NCBI GenBank assembly: GCA_025667525.1
Contig: CM046878.1
Span: 396,494,974-396,558,973 of the forward strand
Length of the DNA: 64,000 bases
Source of the DNA: Glebionis coronaria
Lineage: Eukaryota > Streptophyta > Magnoliopsida > Asterales > Asteraceae
Reading direction: 5' to 3'
Position numbers and translations under genes: made by a program. The notes under the pieces are model-generated. The model did no database searches and was not told the DNA's origin. It was given only the letters and a program-made list of their open reading frames with translations. Positions within the stretch are counted from its first letter, which is position 1. Every line of letters starts with the position of its first letter. Positions 53,078 through 63,820 of the stretch are shown in pieces.

Positions 53078-54431
53078 TGTTAAACACGTAATTATTCATG
53101 CATTTAGTGAGAATTTCCCTTCATTTTTCGCATAATAAATAGCAAAAATGTATTTTTAGTGCATATATTGTTTATATTTGCTATTTATTATTGTAGGTAC
53201 GGATATGAAGAAAAGGAGAAAAAACGAAGCATTATTATACATCTATCAATACGCAGCCCAACTAGTGGAAGGCCCTGCCCAGCACCATATGACGCCAGCC
53301 CATCAAAAGGATGAAGAGATCAGATATTTGCTTAAAAGAAACGCAGCACACTTTATATTATTCATTGTCTATTTTTTGGGCGTTCAGTTTAAGCAACAAA
53401 ACATTCCATATAACTCATTTTTTTATTTTTCATGCGTATACTTTTAGGTAGGAGGTTTGTTTTTTCCTTTTTCCTATCCAGTAAACAATAGATAGAGATC
53501 ATATTTTATTTTTTTTAGTCAATAGATCTTCAATTATTATATTTTCTGCTGCGTTTTTTTTTTGTACTTTCTTTTTTCTTCTTTCTTATTTTAGGAAATG
53601 TTTTTTTTTAGATCTCATCTTCTCTTTTACATTTTTTCCTTCATGGGTTGTTGTATGATATATTTTAGGCAACACTCTTTTTATTTATAGCCTGTATTTT
53701 GATTTTTAAGATATGGAGCATGATACGCAGCAATACTTATCCAATGTCTGTATTTTCATTTATATAAAGTGGCGTATGTAGTAGGCTAATCAATATCCTC
53801 ACTTGAATTTGTTACTATCCTACGTTTTTTTATTTAGCTTAGTTAGAGATAGAGCATCTCATGTTAATTTATTTTCCTGTATTAGATTTGTTTGAGATAG
53901 ATACATAACAAATTTATCTTATCCTCATTCTTTTTATTTTCTTCTTATTCTTGCGTTAGATTTAGTAAATAGGATTAATTAGTTTTAAATTTTTATTTTT
54001 ATTTTTATTTTTTTAATGTTTTAATTTAGTTTATTAAAACTTTGGTACTTTAGAAAATAGTCTTATAAATTAGATTTTAAAATAAAATAGCTTTTACAAA
54101 TTGTCCTAAAAATGTCGTTCATCTTAACTGTCGTTAACGTTTTATGTTTTATGTTTTATGTTAGCTCGGCGTATCCGGGTCGTCATACGGGTTCGTTTCC
54201 TTTATCTTTATTTCATTAGCTCAAATATATAGTTTTAGTTATGCTTGTTTAGTTTAGCATTTTTATTGTCATTATTATTATTTTAGATTATCGGTTAAAT
54301 TAGTAGTTTTTAATTTCAAAATCAAAATATCTCTTATTCGAGATCAAACTTGAGACATTAACGTGGATTTCCATTCACACTTCGCCGAGATTACGATAAC
54401 TTTCGGGTTTATACTCAAAACGACTCAATCA
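53078..54431 (+). repeat. E 5' LTR
   Basis: 1,354 bp, starts TGTTAAACACGTAATTATTC and ends GACTCAATCA. It lacks 102 bp found in the 3' LTR (58457-58558). Confidence 0.85.
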
Positions 54432-54433
54432 AA

Positions 54434-54448
54434 TGGCGCCGCTGCCGG
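54434..54448 (+). other. E primer binding site
   Basis: TGGCGCCGCTGCCGG, identical to F, two bases after the LTR. Confidence 0.85.
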
Positions 54449-54741
54449 CTCTGTGTGTAGCGATATTGGCGTTGTGTTTTTAGTTGGTGACTTGAAGATC
54501 CTTTCGTTTTGAAAGTTTATTTTCGTAATTGTATATATCTATAATAAAAAATATTTAAAAATCCATAAAAATATATAAAATTTATAAAAACCAAAAATAT
54601 TTTCTTATTTTATTTTATTTTATTTATTACTATATATATCATATTTTAAAAAAAATTGAAAAAAAAAGTTTTAAAAATATTCTTCTTTATCCTCTATTGT
54701 GTTTAATTCTTTTTCTCAACCCCTCTTATTTTTAATTCTTC

Positions 54742-56024
54742 ATGGATTCATATTGCATAGGGTGTGGGTCGTATGGTAGTCAATCATGTCATTGGTGTTC
54801 ATGCGAGCGGTGCGGTATGGATATCCCTAATTATGAATTTGGACATTGTTCATTTTGCAATTCGACCAATTCATACTTCACCTCTAATGACACTATCTCA
54901 CCCTCTTCAATATATGAAGATCCGTATCCGCAAAATGCACCGGGTTTTCTCAATACCCGTGTTGCGACAATTATGGGGGCCCTCACGATACTTTTACTTG
55001 TCAACCGATGAATTATTATGAGCCCGATCCGTGCTATAATTCCGGTTTTCATAATTTTGAGCCCCCACAATACACCCTCGATCATCAACCTTCTTTGAAT
55101 CCGAATGACGTAACACAAGCACTTCTTTTGAAGCTTCATTACGGTGTAATTCAACTAAAACATGCATGGGAGGAGGAAAAGCGACATCGACAAGAGAAAG
55201 TATCTAATCTTAGTACTTATACCTCTACGCCTCGTGTGATTCCTTATTGTTATGATGATGACGAGGATAATATTTACGATCTCAATCCATCATGTGAGAC
55301 TGCCACTCCTATTCTCGATTTTTCTACTACGGAGACCGATGCCTCTCTCATCATGGGGGATGAGGGTCTTACGACTATTCCTTGTAATGAGATACTTATT
55401 CCAATCCAAAGTGAGCCTACGGTTGCTTCCGATAGTGATAGTGAGTGTGAATCTATTTCTAGTGATGATTCATTACCTCCCACTGACATATTGGGAGATG
55501 ATTCTTTGGCTTTCTCTAATCCTCTTTTTGATCTCGATGATGATTTTACTTCTAGTGATGACGAGTCACTATACGATGAAGATGTTCTAAAGGAAAATTT
55601 CAAGATTTACTCGAGTCCTTTATTTGATTTTGATGACGCCTACATCCCTAGTGAGGTGAATCCTCTCTTTGAAGAGGGGATTGAGGACATTGATAGCCCC
55701 GACTCTGTTGCTATTGATGAGCATTCTTTGTTAGCCATGCCACCTCCCATCATAGAGGAGGTGGAGAGATTTGAGCCTACCTTCCGTTTCATTCGTTCTG
55801 GAGAGGTGACGTGGGTGGTAGATATTTCTTCTGATATTTCTCATACTATTTTGCCACCCCGTCCTACCACGTGCACGCCCAAGCGGGTGATGTATCGCTT
55901 TTACTCTCCTCATTTCATACCGGGAAATGAGGATGAATGTTTTGATCCTATAGGAGACGTTGATGTTGCTATTTCTTGTGATGTTTTACCGGTTGTACCA
56001 TCGACTCTTGCTTTCACTTTCTAA
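54742..56024 (+). CDS. E-encoded Cys-rich and acidic protein, frameshifted, function unknown
   Basis: The ORF starts 310 bp after the LTR. The first part (54742-54948) is Cys-rich, with CIGCG, CHWCSCERCG and CSFC, suggesting zinc binding. The second part is in the -1 frame (open through 54942 to 56024; first Met at 55008) and begins with a knuckle-like string C-X2-Y-GGPH-X4-C. The Gag of F has CGGPH in the same arrangement, so here the second Cys is replaced. The rest is strongly acidic with many Asp, Ser and Glu and no known fold that I recognise. The frames meet exactly at GGGTTTT (54942-54948), a slippery heptamer of the X-XXY-YYZ form read in the right phase, so either a -1 ribosomal frameshift or a one-base deletion could explain it. 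Similar ORFs are, from memory, common in Asteraceae repeats. A Gag-derived role is a guess. Confidence 0.6.
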
Positions 56025-56280
56025 ACGAGTGTCATCTGGTGACACTTTGATATCTTTTTCTCCCACCCTCCTGCCCTTGGCGAAGACGAGTATTCTTAAG
56101 GATCGCCTTTATACCTATTTCTCGTATGTTATAAGAATCCTTCTTCTTTTATTCACTTATACTGTGGATTCTTCTTCTTTATTCTCATCCGGTAATGAGG
56201 ATAAGATTTTTGACCCTGGCATATATGTTTTGAGCCATTGGTGATTCTCTTGCTCCCCCATGGACCATTTAATTCGGGGC

Positions 56281-56338
56281 CGAGTCAGGCTTGTGACTCG
56301 GTTAACAAAAACAAGCGCTTCTCAGGAGGCAACCCGAG
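56281..56338 (+). other. Hairpins 1 and 2 of E
   Basis: CGAGTCA, loop GGCTTG, TGACTCG (7-bp stem), then CTCAGG, AGGCAA, CCCGAG (one mismatch). Both have clear counterparts in F at 40819-40875. Confidence 0.65.
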
Positions 56339-56647
56339 GATCTATCCTTTTTTTCTTTAATTTATAACATAAGTTTAGGGGCGTGCTTCTCTCCATGTGT
56401 GCTTGTTGGTATTTGTTTTTGTGTGTAGGGTTCCCTTGGATCGAGAAGACTTTCAGAGGGTTGATGTTGCTGTTTTCCATCATCTTCTTCATTCAGTTTC
56501 CGATCGATCTTCATGTTTATATCAGGGAAGTACTCAGTTCTGATCATTATTTATACATATCTGATTCTGTTCTCCTTCTCTTACTCTTGGAATTCTAGCA
56601 TTAGCCTTTTGTGTTCTTAAGTGTAGGGGTAGCACCTTATCACTTTT

Positions 56648-56667
56648 GAACATTGAGGCCAATGTTC
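56648..56667 (+). other. Hairpin 3 of E between PPT-like repeats
   Basis: GAACATTGAGGCCAATGTTC: perfect 8-bp stem, loop AGGC. PPT-like repeats lie on both sides, as in F. Confidence 0.65.
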
Positions 56668-58264
56668 AGTTCTAAGTGTAGGGGGTTTTATATCATATTG
56701 ATCATATTCATGCATACTTGTTTGCCCTCTTGCATCCTATTTTGATTAAATGTCTGATTTTATTTTATTTTAATTTATTAATAATAATAATAAAATGTTT
56801 TTGACCGTGCGTGATTGACTTGTCCCGTAGGCTAGAACAAAGGGGATCCAGACTCTGCCTAAGTGTTGATCTGGCTGCTCCCTTAACTTTTAGACTAAGC
56901 TTTTAGGAATTGTGCAAATAAAAATGCTAAACGTGGAGTAGTTGGTTCTCTTTAGAGCTTATATGAGTAACCTGTGGCTTTTCCTCCTAGATTATAGCTA
57001 GATTAAATAAGTGTGTTTTTTTTCAAGCCTTTGAACGTTAAAAAATTGTGTTGTTATGCAAAAATAAATTCTTATACAATTTTGATATTGAGTCCTAGTT
57101 CAACTTTTTATTTAAATTTGAGTGAAAGCATACTTTCTTAAATTTCAAATAATGTTGCGTGAATAAATATGTTGAAAAAAAGGAGAAAAAAAAACGAAAA
57201 ACAAAGAAAAAAAAAATTTGAAAAACAAAAAATTGAAAAAAGAAAAAAAAAAGAGTGTGTTCAATAGCGTTAGAAGAGTAGAGTGAATGAATAACTGTTT
57301 TTTGTTGTTTTAATTATAATTGTGAGAAACTTGCTTTTTCTTAAATTTAAATCCGAAGTTGAACTAGAATTCGTCAATTTTGTATAAGAGTTTAGACGGT
57401 ATTAGAGAGTGAAGAAGTCAAAGGTCCCGTGAGCTCCGATACTATTCTCGAGGGTGTTAAAACCTAGCCTCCTAAGCTTTGCTAAAGGACAAGCTGAGAA
57501 GAAAGTCGCTACATGGAGTGATCTCTCCTTTGAATCTTCATTCTCTAATTACCGTCGTTGTTTTTCATCTAAGTGTCTTTTATTAGCTTAGCGGTGATTT
57601 CAAGATCTTTGATTTCAAAATCCCGCCAATCCCGGTACTATTCTCCGTGAGGTGTCAAAAGCCCGGGAACTTAATCGATTAGGTTGGGACATCCCGAGAA
57701 TAAATCCGCTACATGAGAAAGGCCATTTTTGAATCTTAAATCTCGTCATTTTGGTGAGTCTAATATCTTGGAGTTTTCTTTTTGAAAAAAAAAAGAAAAA
57801 GCGTCCCCCGCGAAAGTAAAAAAGGAAGAGCCTAAAATCATGCCCTTTTTCGAGCTTTCTGATAGTTAGTAGTACCTAGCCAAACCAAAGGCTATATTCC
57901 ACTTAGATGATTAGCAACCATATAAAATGTCGATTTGAATGATCAAAAATTTGAAAATGAACGCTTGCCTAATCTTTTATAATTATAGGAGTGAAAAGTT
58001 ATATTTACATAGGTTATTAGTATAAGTAGTGTTAGTATTTTGCCAAAACGTTTGTACACGGAATCTTAGCTTATTTGGGAGTAATAAAAAGAGGATGACG
58101 ATATTTATTCCCTAGAGACACCCAGTTTGCGTGTTTCCCGTTCGATGATCCTTATATCTTGAATAAAAAGTCGAGCATAGCGGGTCACTATGTATTTTTA
58201 TTTTTAAAGCAATTTCGAATAAAGTAGTTTTTAATTGTTTTTGAACTTAATGTTTGTGATAATA

Positions 58265-58284
58265 GTTGCTTGGGGGCAAGCAAC
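58265..58284 (+). other. Hairpin 4 of E, directly before PPT
   Basis: GTTGCTTGGGGGCAAGCAAC: perfect 8-bp stem with loop GGGG, five bases before the PPT. Confidence 0.7.
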
Positions 58285-58289
58285 GTGTT

Positions 58290-58303
58290 TAAGTGTAGGG
58301 GTG
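58290..58303 (+). other. E polypurine tract
   Basis: TAAGTGTAGGGGTG ends at the LTR start TGTTAAACAAG. Core identical to the F PPT. Confidence 0.82.
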
Positions 58304-58830
58304 TGTTAAACAAGTAATTATTCATGCATTTAGTGAGAATTTCCCTTCATTTTTCGCATAATAAATAGCAAAAATGTATTTTTAGTGCATATATTGTTTA
58401 TATTTTCTATTTATTATTGTAGGTACGGATATGAACAAAAGGAGCAAAAACGAAGCCAAAGAGCTAAGACGAGCACGAAAAAAGTGGAGAGAGCGCGGAC
58501 GGTGCCTTCATATTTTAGTGGGTCGACCCGACACCATTTAAATGGGTCGAACCGACCCATTATTATACATCTATCAATACGCAGGCCAACTAGTGGAAGG
58601 CCCAGCCCAGCACCATATGACGCCAGCCCATCAAAAGAATGACGAGATCAGATATTTGCTTAAAAGAAACGCAACACACTTTATATTATTCATTGTCTTT
58701 TTTTTGGGCATTCATTTTAAGCAACAAAACATTCCATATAACTCATTTTTTTCTCCTGCGTATACTTTTAGGTAGGAGGTTTGTTTTTTCCTTTTTCCTG
58801 TCCAGTAAACAATAGATGGAGATCATCTTT
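58304..58830 (+). repeat. E 3' LTR, truncated
   Basis: Matches 53078-53499 with an extra 102-bp segment (58457-58558). That segment carries palindromes (GGGTCGACCC; CCATTTAAATGG; TGGGTCG/CGACCCA). Homology stops after GAGATCAT at about 58826. Confidence 0.85.
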
Positions 58831-58834
58831 TTCT

Positions 58835-59953
58835 TCCCATAAGATCAATGCATTAGGAATAAAAATAATTGCAATAAGTAAGGTCGTACGATTTGAAAGG
58901 TTACTTAGCTTCTAGCCCAAGATCGTTTAAAAGTTGCTCGGGGTTGAATAGAGTTCATAGCCAAGGCATAACTTATTGAAGCAGGACGCGAAGATTGGTG
59001 AAGATCCAAAAAGGCCCTAACAAGGCATGAGGAGCTCTATTTTGTTGCTAAAGATCTAAGATGATGTGAAGTATCATTATTCCTAAATCAATATGAAGGA
59101 TCAAGACACACGAAGAAAAGCAATTACTCCCCTAAAGATCATGGAGAAAGTCTATCCAAAAAGACCCTTACAAGGTATGAGGATAAATATATCCATGTCC
59201 GAAAAGGAGGCGGATCGTTGTATATCAAAGTCCAAAATAAGTATTGAAGAAAAATGATGAAGTCGTGGTCCAAAAATGAAGAATCTCTCAAAAACGTCAA
59301 GTGAAGAAATTCCAAATATACGAAGAGAAGACCATAATTTCAAGAACGTCTTCCTAAGATTTGAAGTATGAAGTACATGCCAAATATCGGTCCGAGAAAG
59401 GTCTCAAATCGTGAAACGAGTTATGCCAAGATATGAACTTAAGGAGATACACGAGAAGCCGTTTTAAAATATTTTGTCCTTCGGCTAACTATCGATTAAA
59501 TCGTGCTACTTTGCTTTTGGACTAATAAATACTCAAATAAGTCAATACGAATCACTTATGATCCATGAAAAATAGTTAAAAAATGCTAGTAACCCATTTC
59601 CTTTTATAATAACTAGGATTGCGGGGAGAAAAAGTATTACACAATTTGGACGTATGAGTAGTGCTAGCATTGTGACTTGTACCAACAATGATCTCGTTTT
59701 TGCACTTAGCATGGAATGTATGACAATCAAGGATGCCGAAGTTTACTCTATGAGACATTTACTTGTTTCTATTCGTTAACCCTAAAAGTCACATTCGTGA
59801 TGAAAATCATACATTATGTCTTTACACATCTTTGTAGTATTGTTGCAAGTATTTTACTTTTCAATAAAGGATAATAAAATTGAACTTTGGTGATGCTTAG
59901 ATACTTTATTCTAGCATTGCGTGAGGGCACGACAATGGCTTAGTATGGGGAAG
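58835..59953 (+). mobile_element. D 3' internal region and PPT
   Basis: Homologous to the F 3' non-coding region (39000-40055 on the other strand), for example TTGCAATAAGTAAGG at 58869 onward and CCTAACAAGGCATGAGGA near 59015. It ends with a hairpin (59915-59937: CATTG CGTG, loop AGGG, CACG, bulged A, CAATG) and a PPT CTTAGTATGGGGAAG (59939-59953). No gene. D's gag-pol is missing between 53077 and here. Confidence 0.75.
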
Positions 59954-62900
59954 TGATGAGATGGAATTTATACATGATCTCATCGTTCTTTTCGGGCTTT
60001 AAATGCATAAAAATGTCATAAAATACCATATATATGCTTCTGTTTGTTTACTTGTGTATTTTAGGTATGGATATCGTGAAAAAGACAAAAGATCACACGA
60101 AACATGGAAAAACGGACACGAGAAACGAAGCCGTACAAAGAACCGGGCCCTAGTTCATGAGTTATCCAAGATTAAACCTTGAAGACTTGAAGATGTACAA
60201 GATTGATCCTCAAAATATGAAGAATTGATACTTAAAACCCTTGTATATTCATAATTACAAGTTTGGTCCCTTAAGTTTGTCAACATTACAAAATGGTCCT
60301 TCAACTTTGAAGAAATGGCAAGATTAGTCCCTCATCAATTCTAATTTGTCAAATATGGTCCCTCATGAAGTCAAAGATACAATGAATACCTTTAAAGATC
60401 AAGAATGTCCAAAATCAGTCCTTCAAATATGCAAAAGTGGCAAAAACAACCCTTGAAACACTTTTGGAAAAGGAAACCAAGTTTTGTTGGCTGAAAACAC
60501 GTTTTACCATCTTTCCCAAAACACAAGGACCAAAGTTGGGCATTTGAAACATTTAAAAAAGAAAAGCGTCAAACACAACTCCACTCCACCAAAAACGGAT
60601 CAAAGGGGACCAGTATTCACCCCATGAACCCAGATTTTACTTTTTACTGCCAAAGGGTTTTTCCCAATTACTTTAACCAAAACTTAATTCACCCTAGCAC
60701 GATTACATCCCACACATGTAACCTCACACCACTCCACTCAAGGACCCCACCCCATTTAGCCGTCCACCAACCACAAGCCAACTTAACCTCCAAGGAATGC
60801 CACGTGTCCAAATCAACAGCTGACACTCTTTGCTTAATCACAAAGCTAAAATGAACGTATAGGATGAATTTGGACAGCTAAACAACTCATTGCACTCAAG
60901 GGAAAATTTGGGAATTCTAGGCTAGGGTTTCTTATATTTCAGCATTCTAGAATCATCCCTTGTACTCTATAAAAGGACCCCCAGCCTGTGGTGAGGCCTT
61001 TGTTCCAGTTTTACCTTTTAAACATTGTAATTCCTTTTTAAAATTTATAAAAGTGGGTATTTTGAGAAAATTGTAATTCCTTTTTATGTTTTTGAAAGTT
61101 GGTGTTGTTTAAGGGTAATTCTGAGTTCCATTTGATGTTATAAGTGTACTTGAATCATTTGGTTCAAGGACGTTTATGTTTGGTAAGGTTTTCATGTTTG
61201 AAAAAAAGCTTGAAAAGAGGTTTCTGATTTTGCTATTTTTGTTGTACTAATCCTTAACCAAAAGCTATAAGCTCTTACAAGCTTGTTGACACCAAGCTTG
61301 TGAAGGTATTAGGGCCTTTGGTTGGGCTGTTTGTTCATTGTGTTGAAGAAATCAAGCCCTTGAGTTTCTGCTTTGAAACATCAACCAAGGCAGTCATCCA
61401 TCTTTCTTGTTGAAGTACCTTGGTCTTGTTCTAGTTGTTGAACAAGGTCCAAGGAGCATTGCTGGTCCTCCTAGGATGTTGTGGAGGACAGGTATAAGCT
61501 CTTGTTTAAGTTTCCCCTAAAAATTACATAAAATTGTCTTTTTTATGATTTGGTATGTGATTTGGTGATTTTGTGTTTGTGCTTTGTGTTTTATAGTTGC
61601 AATATGTTAGTTGTCACCTAGTGTAGCTATTTGATCTATAAAATCAGTAGGTTGTTTGAAGGATTAAGAATTTTGTTTGAAAGTGTTTAATAAAGGATTG
61701 TTTGGGATTACTGGTTCATAAGGCCTTGTGGCCTTGTGCCCTTGGTACTTAGGGTTTGTGAAGTCTAATCAAGTCATAATATACAAGTTTTAGTCATTGG
61801 TTAAGTTTCTGAAAGTTTGGAAAAGGGATTTCAAGTTTTGCAAAAATCTGATAAAAGTGTTTTTGAGATTGGTCAAACACATCAAATCCAATAACTTCTT
61901 TGTTTGTTGGATCTAAGGTCCGAAATCAGGTTTGGGAATAGTTTGGGTGATAAGCTATCTATTGGGTATCTGGTTGTTGAATTTGGTGGCTTATTGAGTG
62001 TGTTATAGCTTATTAAAGTTGGTTGAAGTGGTCATTTGCATCAACAAAGTGACCACCTCATTTGGTGCTTGCATTTATATTTCTAGTGTAAGGCTTGTTG
62101 TTTTGTTGCTTGGATCCTGTTTATGTACTGCTTGTGAGGACATTTGGATACTTGGATTGCTTTGTTGATAGCTTATAAGCTTACTGGCTTATTGGCTTAT
62201 TTGTGCCAAAACTCATCAAGTCTACCCAACTGGTAGACCTTGATTCACAAGGTTTGTACTCAAGCCTTGACCAGCAGGGTGAAAACAAAGTTTTAACACT
62301 TCATTAAGTCTGTCAACGTCCAAATTTGTGCTTGTCAGCGTTTGATTTACTCTTGTCAGCGTTTGACTTTTGGTCAAACTTGGTCATATAGCTTATTGAA
62401 TCTGTTTTGCTTATTGGTACATGCAACAACTTGGTTTTTGTAATAGAACTCATTTTTCTCAGCTTAATAACAAGTCTGGAAGGTTACAAGTCTTTTGGTT
62501 AAGCTTTTGCTAGAAAACTAGCTTATTTGGCTTTTTCAACCAGCTTATTGGTTCTCACAGCTTATTCTACTTGGATTTTTGTGATTTTCTTGATTGATTA
62601 TTCTTAGTTAAGCTATTTGTGATCTTTTGCACCAAACCAGAGCTTCTGAAACAGCCTAGAACTCTATCCCGACTATTTTGTCATTTTGTGGAATTGTTCT
62701 TGGCTTATTTCTGGCTTATTGAGTGAGCTTTTTCAAAATTTCTTTTTACAGATCTCTTTAGTATCCTAAAAGAAGGTTGTGTGTCAAATTAGAGCTTATG
62801 GCATTGGCTTATTACTTAATGGGCTTAATGGCCCAATAAGAATAAGCAGTTTGTTCATTAAGCTGTGATAAGCTCACTTTCAGCTTTTGGGCCTTCAGAG

Positions 62901-63820
62901 TTTTGTGTTTAGAATTAATTTTTGAGTCAGATAAGGCTTTTCCAAGTCATTTGGGCTTATTTTGACTTTTTGGGCTAAAAAGTCCATTAAGCTTGACTGT
63001 TTTTGCTTTTGGCCCATTTGAGGGCCCAATAGGGGTATTTTGGTAATTTCACTTTCATTTTCTGTTTACTTAGGTTAAAATAAACTAGTTTGCAAGTTTT
63101 TAGAATTCTTTATAATTTTTGGATTTTTAATATTATTTTAATATTATTTTATTATTATTTTTCAAATATCACATTTTTGCACTTTTTATATTTTTCTTAG
63201 CTTAAATACATTAAAAGAGGATTTTTGCAACTCTTAGATTAATTTTGTCATCTTTAGATTAATTTTTATAATTATTTTAAGTTTTAATAGTTTTTAAATC
63301 ATTTTAAATAGTTTTTCTTAGTTTAAAAACTTTTAAAATTGATTTTAATCTTTTTAGGTCATTTTAGAGGTTTCCCAATTGAAAAATCTTTATTTAGGCT
63401 TTTTGATAATTAATTTGATTTTTAGGGCTTTAATTAGCATTTAAAATTTAATATTTAATTAATTAAAAGGTTTGAAAAAGTTTTAATCATTGGTAAACTC
63501 TTAGTTTATTTATTTTGATTTTTGGTGAATTTTTGGTAATTTTTAGAATTAATTTTTATTTTTGCTCATTTTACGGTTTTACGTTTAGTCGTAGTAGTAA
63601 TTAATTTCACGTCTTCGTCATTCTCTTTTCTCATCCCCTTCTATCCAATATTAATCTCAAATCTTGCTACATTTTAGTCACACACATATACCTCCTTGGG
63701 AAACGAGCTTGGAATTTCATTAGGGTCATTAGTGTTTGATTTTCCTAAATCATCACTTAATACTTTCCCTATTTATGCTCTTTGTTTTCCTAAACAAGAG
63801 TTGTAATTTTACTCCAATCA
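59954..63820 (+). repeat. D2: long 3' LTR of D (about 3.87 kb)
   Basis: Starts TGATGAGATGG directly after the PPT and ends near CCAATCA at 63820 (uncertain by about 5 bp because the join is shared). 60256-63820 is homologous to D1. The 60240-60470 part has a loose repeat built on GGTCCCT and CAAATTTG-like words. 61900-62900 has a dozen or more copies of GCTTATT. No gene. Confidence 0.8.
60968..60976 (+). promoter_or_regulatory. TATA box in D2 LTR
   Basis: TATAAAAGG in the context CTCTATAAAAGGACCC, about 1 kb into the LTR, just after the conserved block CTAGGGTTT...CATTCTAGAATCATC shared with D1 (4180-4213). A good plant TATA match and the likely promoter of D. Confidence 0.5.

Larger units (their letters stand above)
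56025..58303 (+). mobile_element. E 3' non-coding region
   Basis: No convincing gene. It holds hairpin 1 (56281-56300), hairpin 2 (56321-56338), PPT-like copies (56370-56381 TAAGTTTAGGGG; 56618-56629; 56673-56685), hairpin 3 (56648-56667), hairpin 4 (58265-58284) and the PPT (58290-58303). An A-rich stretch runs 57171-57255. Two diverged copies of a block of roughly 130 bp start at about 57425 and 57620 (shared words TACTATTCTC, CGCTACATG, TTTGAATCTT). Confidence 0.72.
53078..58830 (+). mobile_element. E: non-autonomous Athila-like element, 3' end lost
   Basis: The 5' LTR (53078-54431), PBS TGGCGCCGCTGCCGG (54434), one own ORF, a 2-kb 3' non-coding region, a PPT and the first about 525 bp of the 3' LTR. 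It has no protease, RT or integrase. PBS, PPT core and 3' layout match F, so it most likely depends on Athila proteins. The 3' LTR stops at about 58827-58834, where D sequence begins. Confidence 0.82.

Noticed and set aside
53178..53447. ORFs of 77-90 codons in both E LTRs (53178-53447, 58385-58642, 58542-58775)
   Set aside because: Inside LTR sequence, differ between the two copies, no recognisable domain.
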